Shown here piece by piece: positions 19,886-28,740 of a stretch of 64,000 bases of DNA. The DNA is from Methylobacterium sp. AMS5 (lineage in GTDB: Bacteria > Pseudomonadota > Alphaproteobacteria > Rhizobiales > Beijerinckiaceae). The stretch's first letter is position 1; the number at the start of each line of letters is the position of its first letter. Below the pieces are notes generated by a model. The model was given only the letters and a program-made list of their open reading frames with translations. It was not told the origin of the DNA and did not search any database. The translations under genes were made by a program, and so were the position numbers. The stretch is taken from assembly GCF_001542815.1 (NCBI RefSeq), contig NZ_CP006992.1, positions 974,001 through 1,038,000 on the forward strand. Direction: 5' to 3'.

Positions 19886-20782
19886 ATGTTCGATTGGAAC
19901 GACCTCACCTTCTTCCTGGAGCTTGCCCGGCATGGCCGGCTGATGCCGGCCGCGCGTCGGCTCAGGGTCGATAACACGACAGTCAGCCGTCGCATTGCGG
20001 AGTTGGAGCGGGGGCTCGACACAAAACTCTTCCAGCGCTGCTCCGACGGCTTCCTGCTGACCGAGGCCGGCCACAAGCTCTTCGTGATCGCGGAGACGAT
20101 CGAACAGAAGATGCTGTCCGTGCCGGAAGAACTCGGTCTTTCGGATGGAGCCGAGCCCGCGGGACGCGTGCGCGTCGCCAGCATGGAAGGCATCGCCGCG
20201 TTCTACCTGTCGGCCAAGTTCGCCGAGTTCGCCGCCGCCATGCCCGGCATCGTGGTCGAACTCGTCACGGAGCGGCACCTCATCAACTTGACCAAACGCG
20301 AGGCCGACATCTCGGTGTCCTTCGTGCCGCCCCAGGGCCCGCGCCTCAAGGTGCGGCGGGTCGGCGAGTTCCGCTTGGCCCTGTTCGGATCAGAACGCTA
20401 CTTGGCCACGCACGGCCGCCCGAAGACGCGCGCCGACCTTCAGGACCACGCTTTCGTGGACTACGTCGATGATCTCGTGGCGATCGAGCCGGTGCATTGG
20501 CTGCTCGAAGTCCTGAAGCCGACGAACGTGGCCTTCCGCTCCACCAGCATGGCCGCCCAGCAGACAGCCGTCGCCGCAGGGGCGGGGCTCGGCCTGCTGC
20601 CGCTTTTTTCAGCAAAGACCAACCCGGCGCTCATCCCCGTCCTGGCGGACGATGTCGTGGTGCAGCGCGAACTCTATCTCGGTGTTCACGAAGACATCGA
20701 GCATGCCGGCCGGATCCGCGCCGTGACCCGCTTCCTGGCCGACCTGTTCGCAACGGAGGCAAAGTACTTGAACCGATTTTAG
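19886..20782 (+). CDS. LysR-family transcriptional regulator
   Basis: A 298-residue regulator with an N-terminal winged helix-turn-helix (about 3-60: FFLELARHGRLMPAARRL, VDNTTVSRRIAELE) and a C-terminal effector domain from about 90. I chose ATG 19886, where the HTH begins at once; the frame is open further upstream only because it runs through a TauE relic. A nitrilase gene starts 100 bases downstream on the same strand, the most obvious candidate target. No effector can be named. Confidence 0.88.
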   Translation: MFDWNDLTFFLELARHGRLMPAARRLRVDNTTVSRRIAELERGLDTKLFQRCSDGFLLTEAGHKLFVIAETIEQKMLSVPEELGLSDGAEPAGRVRVASMEGIAAFYLSAKFAEFAAAMPGIVVELVTERHLINLTKREADISVSFVPPQGPRLKVRRVGEFRLALFGSERYLATHGRPKTRADLQDHAFVDYVDDLVAIEPVHWLLEVLKPTNVAFRSTSMAAQQTAVAAGAGLGLLPLFSAKTNPALIPVLADDVVVQRELYLGVHEDIEHAGRIRAVTRFLADLFATEAKYLNRF

Positions 20783-20884
20783 GCAGGTCACGGCAAGAAT
20801 GCAGCGGGCGTTGCGGATTTTCCACCTTCGCGACGGGGACGGCCTCTGTTGCAAATGCGGCATCCCGTTCCAGGAGCCGTGTCG

Positions 20885-21994
20885 ATGTCCCTCCAATACC
20901 CGAAGTTCAAGGCGGCCGCCTGCCACGTCGCCTCGGTCTTCCTCGACAGCATCGCCTCCGCCGAGAAGGCCGTTGCACTGATCGGCGAGGCCGCCCGCGC
21001 GGGCGCCGATCTCGTGGTTTTTCCCGAGGGGTACATGCCGGGCTTCCCCCTCTGGGCGGCCCTGCGGGCGCCGATCCACAACCACGATCTGTTCAAGCGC
21101 CTCGCGGCCCAGTCCGTGCGCCTGGACGGCCCGGAGATCGGCGCGGTCCGCGCCGCCGCCCGGCGCCACGGCGTGCTCGTCTCGCTGGGGTTCAGCGAGA
21201 GCACCGAGGCCAGCCTCGGCTGCTTGTGGAACGCGAACGTGCTGATCGGCCGCGACGGGGCGATCCTCAACCACCACCGCAAGCTCGTGCCGACCTTCTA
21301 CGAGAAGCTCATCTGGGCGAACGGCGACGCCCGGGGCCTGCGCGTGACGCCCACCGAGATCGGCCGCGTCGGCATGCTGATCTGCGGTGAGAACACCAAT
21401 CCGCTGGCCCGGTACACGCTGATGGCGCAGGGCGAGCAGGTCCACATCTCGACCTACCCGCCGGCCTGGCCGACCCGCCCGCCGGGAGAAAGCGCCGCCT
21501 ACGACCTGAAACGGGCCATCGAGATCCGTGCCGGGGCGCATGCCTTCGAGGCCAAGGTGTTCAACATCGTCTGCTCCGCCGTCCTCGACGCGGCCGCCAG
21601 GGCCACCCTCTGCGACGGGGACACCGCCCTCGCCGAGCTCGTCGAGCGGACCCCGGCGGGCGTATCCATGGTCCTCGACCCCACCGGCTCCCATGTCGTG
21701 GAGCCGCACCAGGGGGACGAGACGATCGTCTACGCCGACATCGACATCGAGGCCTGCGTCGAGCCCAAGCAGTTCCACGACGTCGTCGGCTACTACAACC
21801 GCTTCGACATCTTCCGCCTCCATGTCGACCGCACGCCGCGCGAGCCGATCAGTTTCGACGCGGCCGTCCGGCCGTCGGGAGTTGCCGCCGACGGCGTCGA
21901 TGGGCTCGAGGCCCTCGATCCGGATGGCGCGCGCGCACAGCCCGGCTTCGGCGAGCCGGCGCCGGTCCAGCCGCTTCGCCGCGCAGGCCACTGA
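20885..21994 (+). CDS. Nitrilase-family carbon-nitrogen hydrolase
   Basis: A 369-residue nitrilase-superfamily enzyme with the catalytic triad visible in order: Glu in VFPEGYMPG (near 48), Lys in HHRKLVPTFYEK (near 130) and Cys in MLICGENTNPLAR (near 164). The length, the GENTNPL motif and the long C-terminal tail fit true nitrilases, aliphatic or cyanide-hydrolysing, rather than amidases. AGGAG lies eight bases before ATG 20885; an upstream in-frame ATG at 20849 is less well placed. The LysR gene upstream is the likely regulator. The substrate is unknown; the product would be a carboxylate plus ammonia. Confidence 0.87.
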   Translation: MSLQYPKFKAAACHVASVFLDSIASAEKAVALIGEAARAGADLVVFPEGYMPGFPLWAALRAPIHNHDLFKRLAAQSVRLDGPEIGAVRAAARRHGVLVSLGFSESTEASLGCLWNANVLIGRDGAILNHHRKLVPTFYEKLIWANGDARGLRVTPTEIGRVGMLICGENTNPLARYTLMAQGEQVHISTYPPAWPTRPPGESAAYDLKRAIEIRAGAHAFEAKVFNIVCSAVLDAAARATLCDGDTALAELVERTPAGVSMVLDPTGSHVVEPHQGDETIVYADIDIEACVEPKQFHDVVGYYNRFDIFRLHVDRTPREPISFDAAVRPSGVAADGVDGLEALDPDGARAQPGFGEPAPVQPLRRAGH

Positions 21995-22102
21995 GACGGT
22001 TCGGGCGCGGCCGAGCCTCGAAGGTGACGCCGCGCCGGCTCCGGGGGCTTCGGCCTCCCGGAGGTATTCGCCAGATCCCGCACGAATGGACGGAGGTGCA
22101 GC

Positions 22103-22399
22103 ATGCTTTCACCCGATAGAGTGGCCCCTCGCGAGGAGGCCGAGGCGATCACAAGACTATCGCGAACGCGATCGCGCGTGGCGATCGCGCTGAGTCTCGT
22201 GATGATCACGATGTATTTCGGGTTCATGACGATGTTCGCCTTCGCCAAGACTGCGATGGGCACGATCCTGATGCCCGGCTTGTCGCTCTGCATCCTGCTC
22301 GGCGCAGGGGTGATCGTCGGCTCATTTGTCCTTTGTCTGGTCTACGTCGTCTGGGCGAACCGGTTCTACGACCCGGCCGTGCGCCGCATCATGAGCTGA
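22103..22399 (+). CDS. DUF485 membrane protein
   Basis: A 98-residue protein with two hydrophobic segments (about 26-47 and 58-82) and a terminal WANRFYDPAVRRI typical of DUF485/YjcH. These small proteins are almost always encoded just before an ActP-type acetate symporter, as here: the symporter starts ten bases after the stop. GGAGG lies before the ATG. A role as accessory or stabilising subunit of the symporter is inferred from that constant pairing. Confidence 0.88.
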   Translation: MLSPDRVAPREEAEAITRLSRTRSRVAIALSLVMITMYFGFMTMFAFAKTAMGTILMPGLSLCILLGAGVIVGSFVLCLVYVVWANRFYDPAVRRIMS

Positions 22400-22409
22400 G
22401 GAGCGAACC

Positions 22410-23978
22410 ATGCAGGCCGCCAACAATCCCCTCGCTGTCACGTTCTTCTTCATCTTCATGGCGCTGACGCTCGGCATCACCTATTGGGCCGCCCGGCGCA
22501 CGCGCACCACGGAGCAGTTCTTCGCCGCCGGAGGCCAGATCACGGCTTGGCAGAACGGCTGGGCGCTCGCGGGCGACTTCCTCAGCGCGGCCGCGCTGCT
22601 GGGCATCGCCGGTATCATCACGTCGAATGGCTTCGACGGCTTGATCTACTCCATCGGCTTCCTGGTCGGCTGGCCGATCATCTCGTTCCTGATCGTCGAG
22701 CCGCTGCGCAACCTGGGCAAGTTCACCTTCGCCGACGTCGTCGCCTACCGCCTGCGGCAGCGCCCGGTGCGGATGGCCGCCGCCATCGGCACCCTGACCG
22801 TCATCCTGCTCTACCTGATCGCCCAGATGGTCGCGACGGGCTCACTGATCAAACTCCTCTTCGGCCTGCCCTACACCGCCTCGGTCATCGTGGTTGGCAC
22901 CGCCATGCTCATCTACGTGATCTTCGGCGGCATGCTGGCCACCACCTGGGTTCAGGTGATCAAGGCGGTGCTCCTCTCCCTCGGTGGCCTCGTTCTGGCG
23001 CTCCTCGTGCTCGCCCATTTCGAGATGAACCCGCTGCGCCTGTTCTCGGCGGCGGCCGACAAGTACGGCGAGCGCGTGCTCCAGCCGGGATCCAAGGTCG
23101 CCGGAAGCGGATGGGACGCGATCTCGCTCGGGGTCGGGCTGATGTTCGGCACGGCGGCGCTGCCGCACATCCTGATGCGTGCCTTCACGGTGCCGGACGT
23201 GAAGGAGGCCCGGATGTCGATCCTCTACGCCACCGGCATCATCGGCTCGTTCCACCTCCTCGTCTTCGTGATCGGCTTCGGGGCGATGGTCCTCGTCGGG
23301 CCCGAGGCCGTCACGAAGGCGGGCGGCGGCGGCAACATGGCGGCACCGCTGCTCGCGCTAACGGTCGGCGGCAACGGCTTCTTCGGCTTCATCTGCGCGG
23401 TCGCCTTCGCGACCATGCTGGCGGTCGTCGCGGGCCTGACGCTCTCCGGGGTCGCCACGGTCTGCCACGACATCTGGGTCAACGTCGTCCGCAACGGCCA
23501 TGCCCCGGAGCGCGAGCAGCTCACCGTCGCCCGGATCGCGACGGTCGCCATCGCGGTGCTGGCGGTGTTTCTCGGAATCGTCTTCGAGGGCCAGAACGTC
23601 GCCTTCATGGCGGGGCTGGCCTTCGCCGTCGCCGCGGCCGCCAACTTCCCGGCCCTGTTGCTCTCCATCACGTGGAAGCGGTTCACGACGGCGGGGGCGG
23701 TCGCCAGCATCCTGATCGGCACGTTCTCCTCGCTGCTGCTGATCAGCCTCTCCCCCACGATCCAGGTCGATGTGCTGGGGCGGAGCCTCGCGGAGGTCTC
23801 GCAGGCCTGGTGGTTCGTCCCGATGAAGAACCCGGCCCTCATCAGCATGCCGCTGTCCTTCCTCGTCGCGATCGCCGTCTCGCTCCTGACCAAGGAGGAT
23901 GCGGCCGACAGCACCTTCCAGGAGATGCGCCGGAGGATCATGTTCGGTGCGTCGCGGACGGCCTACGCCGGCCGCTGA
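22410..23978 (+). CDS. actP: Acetate/monocarboxylate:cation symporter, ActP-like (SSS family)
   Basis: A 522-residue sodium:solute symporter with about 13 hydrophobic segments; early motif TEQFFAAGGQITAWQNGWAL and the SSS core FGTAALPHILMRAFTVPD match ActP. GAGGAG precedes the ATG. It follows a DUF485 gene in the usual two-gene unit and ends at a strong hairpin. The usual substrates are acetate, propionate or glycolate; in a methylotroph short carboxylates are plausible, and the nearby nitrilase could supply one, but that link is speculative. Confidence 0.9.
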   Translation: MQAANNPLAVTFFFIFMALTLGITYWAARRTRTTEQFFAAGGQITAWQNGWALAGDFLSAAALLGIAGIITSNGFDGLIYSIGFLVGWPIISFLIVEPLRNLGKFTFADVVAYRLRQRPVRMAAAIGTLTVILLYLIAQMVATGSLIKLLFGLPYTASVIVVGTAMLIYVIFGGMLATTWVQVIKAVLLSLGGLVLALLVLAHFEMNPLRLFSAAADKYGERVLQPGSKVAGSGWDAISLGVGLMFGTAALPHILMRAFTVPDVKEARMSILYATGIIGSFHLLVFVIGFGAMVLVGPEAVTKAGGGGNMAAPLLALTVGGNGFFGFICAVAFATMLAVVAGLTLSGVATVCHDIWVNVVRNGHAPEREQLTVARIATVAIAVLAVFLGIVFEGQNVAFMAGLAFAVAAAANFPALLLSITWKRFTTAGAVASILIGTFSSLLLISLSPTIQVDVLGRSLAEVSQAWWFVPMKNPALISMPLSFLVAIAVSLLTKEDAADSTFQEMRRRIMFGASRTAYAGR

Positions 23979-23996
23979 GCCCTCGGCCGGGGATTA

Positions 23997-24034
23997 CCCA
24001 TGGACGGGGCGTCGAGCGACGCCCCGTCCATGGG
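23997..24034. terminator. Bidirectional hairpin terminator between actP and the isonitrile-hydratase-like gene
   Basis: Perfect 18-base arms (23997-24014 and 24017-24034) surround a two-base centre, 19 bases after the actP stop and 18 bases beyond the convergent gene's stop. There is no T-run, but the position between convergent genes supports transcription termination in both directions. Confidence 0.6.
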
Positions 24035-24052
24035 CGTCCGGGTGTCGGCCGC

Positions 24053-24757
24053 TCAAGGCTGCACGCCGAGCCGGGCGGCGGCGCGCCGGGCGGTGGCCGT
24101 GCGGCGTTCCGTGATCGCCGCCACCGCGGCGCGGGCCTGTTCGAGGATGGCCGGCGGCGCCCTCTCCGGCGTGCCGCTGTCGAAGGGCGGCTCGGGCGCG
24201 TAGGCCATGTAGAGCTGGATGGCCTTCGCAGCGTCCGGGCCGCGCAGCTCCGCGGCCAGCCGCAGGGCGCCGTCGATCCCCGCCGTGACGCCCGCCGCAA
24301 ACACCCATGTGCCGTCGACGACCACCCGCTGATCGACGGGGATCGCGCCGAAGTAGGGCAGCAGATCGAACGAGGCCCAGTGGGTCGTGGCGCGGCGGCC
24401 TTTCAGGAGACCTGCGGCCCCGCAGAGCAGGGCGCCGGTGCAGACCGAGAAGACGCTCCGCGCGCCGCCCGCCTGGCGGCGGAGCCAGTCGAGGACGGCC
24501 TCGTCCTCCATCAGGTCCTCCTGGCCGAAACCGCCGGGGACGTGCAGCACGTCGAGTTGCGGCGCGTCCTCGATCGCCGCGTCCGGCGTCAGCCTCAGGC
24601 CGCGCACGTCCCGGACCGTCTCGGATGTCTTGCCGTAGACGCGGTAGGTCGCGTTCGGGATGCGCGACAGCACCTCGAACGGGCCGGTGAGATCGATCTG
24701 GTCGACGCCCTCGAACAGGAGGGAGCCGATTTCCAGGTGAGTGTCGGACGGGATCAT
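24053..24757 (-). CDS. DJ-1/PfpI-family protein, isonitrile hydratase-like
   Basis: A 234-residue glutamine-amidotransferase-fold protein. It has the nucleophile cysteine in FSVCTGALLCGAAGLL, the acidic residue in the early strand and THWASFDLLPYFGA, all as in InhA-type isonitrile hydratases, which convert isonitriles to N-substituted formamides. GGAGGT lies directly before ATG 24757, so a longer in-frame start at 24835 is rejected. It is transcribed away from the GlxA-type regulator next door, sharing a 50-base promoter gap, so the regulator probably controls it. Other DJ-1 functions are possible. Confidence 0.82.
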   Translation of the reverse strand: MIPSDTHLEIGSLLFEGVDQIDLTGPFEVLSRIPNATYRVYGKTSETVRDVRGLRLTPDAAIEDAPQLDVLHVPGGFGQEDLMEDEAVLDWLRRQAGGARSVFSVCTGALLCGAAGLLKGRRATTHWASFDLLPYFGAIPVDQRVVVDGTWVFAAGVTAGIDGALRLAAELRGPDAAKAIQLYMAYAPEPPFDSGTPERAPPAILEQARAAVAAITERRTATARRAAARLGVQP

Positions 24758-24807
24758 CGTTACCTCCGGTGGACAGCGGAAGGGTACTCGGGCAGGCTCT
24801 GGCGCGA

Positions 24808-25842
24808 ATGCCAAAGAACCCTCGTTTCCCGCCAAAACCGGTGCGGTCCGTGGAGGTGCTCGCCTTCCCGGGCGTGCAGGTGCTCGACGTCACCGGTCCG
24901 CTTCAGGTCTTCGCCTCCGCCAACGAGCATGTCGCCCGCAACGGAGACGGGCCGCCCTACCGGCTCCGGGTGGTCGCCAAGAGCGGCGGTGCCGTCGCGT
25001 CCTCAGCCGGCCTCGGGCTCGCGGCGGAGCCGCTGACGCCGATGCCGGAAGCGGTCGATACCCTGATCGTTGCCGGCGGGCCCGGCGTCGATGCGGCAGC
25101 CGACGATCCGGACTTACTCGAATGGCTGCGTCGACGCTCCCTGCAGGCGCGACGGGTCGCCTCCGTCTGCACCGGCGCCTTCATCCTGGCGGCTTCGGGC
25201 CTCCTCGACGGCCGGCGGGCCGTGACCCACTGGTCGTCCTGCGACGCCTTCGCCCGGCGCTTCCCGGCCGTGCGCGTGGAGGCCGATCCGATCTTCGTGC
25301 GCGACGGCCCCGTCTGGACCTCCGCGGGCGTGACGGCCGGAATCGACCTCGCGCTGGCGCTCGTCGAGGCGGATCTCGGCCGCGAGACGGCGCTCGCCGT
25401 GGCACGCTACCTCGTCGTCTTCCTCAAGCGTCCGGGCGGTCAGGCGCAATTCAGCGCAGCCTTGTCGCTGCAGACGGAAGGGGACCACTTCGACGCACTG
25501 CATCGCTGGATGCGGGCGAATCTCGGCGCGGACCTGTCGCTCCCGGCCCTGGCTGCGGAGGCGGGGATGAGTGAGCGCAGCTTCAGCCGGCATTACCTCA
25601 AGGAGACCGGGCTTACGCCGGCCAGAGCCGTCGAACGGCTGAGGGTCGAGGCGGCCCGCCAGATGCTGGCGGAGACCCATCGACCGGTCAAGCGGATCGC
25701 GCAGCATTGCGGCTTTGCGTCCGAGGAGACGATGCGCCGAAGCTTCCTGCGTCTGCTCGCGAGCACGCCGCAGGATTATCGCTCTCGCTTCGGCATCGAT
25801 CCGCAGATGAACGAAATCCCTCGTCCCTTTTCGCAATCTTAG
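24808..25842 (+). CDS. GlxA-type transcriptional regulator (DJ-1/PfpI domain plus AraC HTH)
   Basis: A 344-residue regulator with an N-terminal DJ-1/PfpI domain (about 12-190, including ASVCTGAFILAASGLLDG and VTHWSSCDAF) and a C-terminal AraC-type double helix-turn-helix (about 230-330: MSERSFSRHYLKETGLTPAR, then RIAQHCGFASEETMRRSFLR). Such proteins sense nitrogen-containing metabolites and activate neighbouring genes. ATG 24808 is preferred to a GTG at 24769 because it starts just before the domain. The DJ-1 half resembles the divergent isonitrile-hydratase-like protein, suggesting related ligands. Its stop codon abuts a dispersed palindrome. Confidence 0.88.
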   Translation: MPKNPRFPPKPVRSVEVLAFPGVQVLDVTGPLQVFASANEHVARNGDGPPYRLRVVAKSGGAVASSAGLGLAAEPLTPMPEAVDTLIVAGGPGVDAAADDPDLLEWLRRRSLQARRVASVCTGAFILAASGLLDGRRAVTHWSSCDAFARRFPAVRVEADPIFVRDGPVWTSAGVTAGIDLALALVEADLGRETALAVARYLVVFLKRPGGQAQFSAALSLQTEGDHFDALHRWMRANLGADLSLPALAAEAGMSERSFSRHYLKETGLTPARAVERLRVEAARQMLAETHRPVKRIAQHCGFASEETMRRSFLRLLASTPQDYRSRFGIDPQMNEIPRPFSQS

Positions 25843-25901
25843 AGCGCATGCCGACGAAGCGGTTACCGGCTCGTCGAAAGAATGCGCGTCGAAACAATGA
25901 C
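25841..25901 (+). repeat. Dispersed intergenic palindrome, copy B (carries the IS481 insertion)
   Basis: It begins at the regulator's stop codon: GAGCGCATGCCGACGAAG, a short loop, then CTCGTCGAAAGAATGCGC. It matches copies A and C. The IS481 element is inserted immediately downstream, and the sequence resumes after it as CCTAGAGCCGTATCCGG; the 15-base string GAGCCGTATCCGGCC also occurs near copy A at about 8313-8327 in the other relative orientation. Confidence 0.7.
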
Positions 25902-26149
25902 CTAGATGTACGGTCCCGGCATGTGGTGCGACGGATCGACTCTGAAGCGTTCGGGCTCTTTGGTCCAGGCTTGGCAGATGCGTTCGTAGGGTGTCAGGCC
26001 GCGTAGCGTCTTGAGGCGGCGGGCGTGGTTGTAGGCATCCACGAAGAGCTGGAGGTGATCTCTGAGCTGATCGTGGCTGTCGTAATGGTAGCGCTTGACC
26101 GTCGCATCCTTGATCGTGCGGTTCATCCGTTCGACCTGGCCGTTATCCG

Positions 26150-26391
26150 GCATGATGACCCTCGGTGCCCTCGCGTTCCGCTGATCTTCGGATCGGCGCT
26201 ATGGTGAGCCCATCCGGGACACGGGGCACCGGGAGCACGTGCGTGCGGGCAGGCCGACCCTTAGACGATGGGCTGCGAGCCCGAGCCGTTATCTGGCCGC
26301 CCCTGCGGCTCGCCCGGATGCGCTGCGAGCGCGGATCCGTAGTTGCCGTGTTGCCCGCCAGCTCCCGCAATCGAGACGAGGAGACAGGCTC
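26150..26391 (+). ncRNA. Candidate IS110 bridge RNA region
   Basis: IS110-type elements encode a structured bridge RNA in the 5' non-coding end that base-pairs with target and donor DNA. This 242-base leader has no ORF of its own and contains GCCGTTATC at 26285-26293, identical to the left half of the insertion site at 26139-26147 just outside the element, as expected of a left target guide. Boundaries of the RNA and the donor loop are not determined. Confidence 0.4.
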
Positions 26392-27618
26392 ATGCGGGTT
26401 GTGGGATTGGACATCCACCGCGTTTTCGCCGAGGCGGTAATGCTGGAGAACGGCGCGGCCCGGCGTCTTGGTCGGATCGGCATGACGCGCGATCACCTGA
26501 CGGCGTTCGCCAAGACGCTGACGCACGACGACCATGTCGTCGTGGAGGCGACCGGCAACGCCAGCGCGGTCGCGGAGGTGATCCGGCCGCATGTCGGTCG
26601 GGTGGTGATCGCCAACCCGCGCCAGGTGCGGCTGATCGCCGAGGCGCGGATCAAGACCGACGTCATCGACGCGACCGTGCTGGCGCGGCTCTATGCCAGT
26701 GGCTTTCTGCCAGAGGTCTGGATCCCGGACGAGGCAACGCTTGCGCTCCGGCGCCAGGTCACACGCCGCACCCAGATCGTCCGGCAGCGGACGCGGCTGA
26801 AGACGATGGTGCAGTCGATCCTGCATGCGCATCTAGTGCCGCCCTGTCCCCACGCCGATCTGTTCGGGCCGCGGGGACGGACCTGGCTGCTGGCACAGCC
26901 GCTGCCCGGCGACGAGAGCGATGCCGTCGCCCGGCACCTGCGTGAGTACGACCGGCTGAGCGAGGACGTGAAGGTCGTCGAGCGTGAACTGGCGCGCGAG
27001 GCGCGCGCCGACGCGAACGTCACGCGGCTGATGACGATCCCAGGCATCGACCTGGTGGTCGCAGTCGGGCTGATCGCCGCCATCGGACCCGTGGCGCGGT
27101 TCGCCGGCCCGGATCGGCTCGTGGCCTATCTTGGGCTGAACCCGAGCGTGCATCAGTCCGGATCCGGCAAGCCACGGCATGGACGCATCACCAAGCAGGG
27201 GCGCAGCCACGCCCGCACGATGTTGGTCGAGGCGGCCTGGCAGGCCGTGCGGGGGCCCGGTCCACTGCGCGCCTTCTTCCAGCGCGTGTCGGCGCGGCGT
27301 GGGCCTCACGTCGCGGCCGTGGCGGTCTCACGCAAGCTGGCGGTGATCATCTGGCACCTGCTCACGCGGGGCGAGGACTACGCTTGGGTGCGTCCGGCGC
27401 TCCACGCCAAGAAGCTGCGGGAACTGGAGCTGCGCTCGGGCGAGCCGGCACGGCGTGGTCAGCGCGGAACGGCCTACGCCTACAACCTGACCCGCGTCCG
27501 ACAGGAGGAGCGGCGGCGTGTCGAGCAGGCGGAGGTCGCCTACCGACACCTGACCGAGGGCTGGAGCCGGCGTGGGCGACGCGTACCCACGGGCGCCGCA
27601 AAGGAGGAGCGACTCTGA
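26392..27618 (+). CDS. IS110-family transposase (DEDD recombinase)
   Basis: A 408-residue recombinase: RuvC-like N-terminal domain with acidic residues D7 (GLDIHR), E52 (VVEATGN), D90 and D93 (KTDVIDATVLARL), and a C-terminal Tnp domain with the serine region HQSGSGKPRHGRITKQG after the PGIDLVVAVGL helix-hairpin-helix motif. Length and motifs are complete, so the element may be active. GAGGAG precedes ATG 26392. It is oriented opposite to the IS481 gene it interrupts. Confidence 0.92.
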   Translation: MRVVGLDIHRVFAEAVMLENGAARRLGRIGMTRDHLTAFAKTLTHDDHVVVEATGNASAVAEVIRPHVGRVVIANPRQVRLIAEARIKTDVIDATVLARLYASGFLPEVWIPDEATLALRRQVTRRTQIVRQRTRLKTMVQSILHAHLVPPCPHADLFGPRGRTWLLAQPLPGDESDAVARHLREYDRLSEDVKVVERELAREARADANVTRLMTIPGIDLVVAVGLIAAIGPVARFAGPDRLVAYLGLNPSVHQSGSGKPRHGRITKQGRSHARTMLVEAAWQAVRGPGPLRAFFQRVSARRGPHVAAVAVSRKLAVIIWHLLTRGEDYAWVRPALHAKKLRELELRSGEPARRGQRGTAYAYNLTRVRQEERRRVEQAEVAYRHLTEGWSRRGRRVPTGAAKEERL

Positions 27619-28740
27619 AGACGGCGCGGCCAGGCTTGCACCTCGAACCCGGCTCTTCGTCACACGGTCGCCCGTGGGCGGCAACAAAATAGTACGGATC
27701 GCAACAAAGGGACTGTTCAACCTCATCCGTGGTCCAGGGATGGTTCACCTTGGTTAGCCGGTGCTCGATGTCGTTCTCTGCGCAGACGCGGCCGAAGATG
27801 TGCGCGAAGGCATAGGTATCCTTCTTGCGGTTGGTGAACTGAATGCCGTTATCCGTCAGGACGATGTGGATGCGGTAGGGCACCGCCATGATCAGATCAC
27901 GCAGGAACTGCGCCGCCTCCATCTTGCCAGCACTCTCGACAAGATGGACGAAGGCGAACTTGCTGGTACGGTCGATCGCCACGAACAGGTACAGCTTGCC
28001 CTCTTCGGTGCTGACCTGTGCGATATCGATATGGAAGTAGCCGATCGGATATTGCTTGAAGCGCTTCTTCTCGGGCTTGTCGCCTTCGACTTCCGGCAGG
28101 CGGCTGATGCCGTGCCGCTGCAGGCACCGGTGCAGGCTGGAGCGGGTCAGATGGGGGATCGTGGGCTGCAAACCGTAGAGGCAGTCGTCCAGCGGCAGCA
28201 GGGTATGCCGCCGGAAAGCGACGACGATCGCCTCCTCCTCCGGTGTCAGAACGGTCGAGCGCGGCTCCTTCGGACCCATGGCCGCGTCGGCCGTCGTCTC
28301 CCGATCACGCCACTTCTGGATCGTCGTCGGGCTGACGCCGTAGCGTTTAGCCGCCGCTCTCACGCTTTCTTGACGTAGCTGTATCGCGCGACGGACTGCC
28401 TCCGTCGTGCGGGCGCTGCCGTGAAGAATTTGGCCCATAGCGCATCCCTCGCCGCGTGATGCTCAATCGTACCACCACACCGAGGGATCAAACACCTAGA
28501 GCCGTATCCGGCCTGCTCCGGATTCATCCCGATTTTGGGTGAGCCGAATTGATGTTTTTCGAGCCGATCTGCGCCCCGTCGAGACGGGCTCATAGGCCTG
28601 CAATTTCGGGCATGCAATTTCGGCTGCTTATGCCTGATCGGCGCTTCTCCTCGGACCAACCGGTTCTGATGTGGGCCGACATTTGCACGAAGCTTGCAGG
28701 TTGCGGAGGTGCCAATCAGGAATCTGGGGTGCGCCGCGGA

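Larger units (their letters stand above)
26150..27724 (+). mobile_element. IS110-family insertion sequence nested in IS481
   Basis: About 1.58 kb inserted into the IS481 transposase gene. The undisturbed IS481 sequence can be rebuilt by joining CTGGCCGTTATCCG (left, ending 26149) to TGGTCCAGGG (right, from 27730); ATCCG occurs at both junctions (26145-26149 and 27725-27729), so the exact break lies within that string. There are no terminal inverted repeats, as expected for IS110. The transposase is preceded by a 242-base non-coding leader and followed by about 106 bases, the arrangement of the IS110 rather than the IS1111 subgroup. Confidence 0.85.
25902..28438 (-). pseudogene. IS481-family transposase, split by the IS110 insertion
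   Basis: The N-terminal part (28438 down to about 27730) has a helix-turn-helix (RAAAKRYGVSPTTIQKWRDR) and the integrase core with IGYFHIDIAQV and HIVLTDNGIQF, ending in KVNHPWTTD. The C-terminal part (26149 down to 25902) resumes at DNGQVERMNRTIKDAT and includes the DDE glutamate in QVERMN. Joined across the IS110 they give about 318 codons, the usual IS481 length, with no other damage visible. The stop codon lies partly in the target duplication. Confidence 0.88.
25907..28494 (-). mobile_element. IS481-family insertion sequence, interrupted by an IS110 element
   Basis: The element is bounded by imperfect inverted ends (left TGTACGGTCCCGGCATGTGG; right end on the other strand TGTTTGATCCCTCGGTGTGG) and by a 6-base direct repeat CCTAGA at 25901-25906 and 28495-28500, the target duplication. 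Removing the nested IS110 leaves about 1.0 kb, normal for IS481. The transposase is on the minus strand and is split at residue about 236. Confidence 0.85.
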
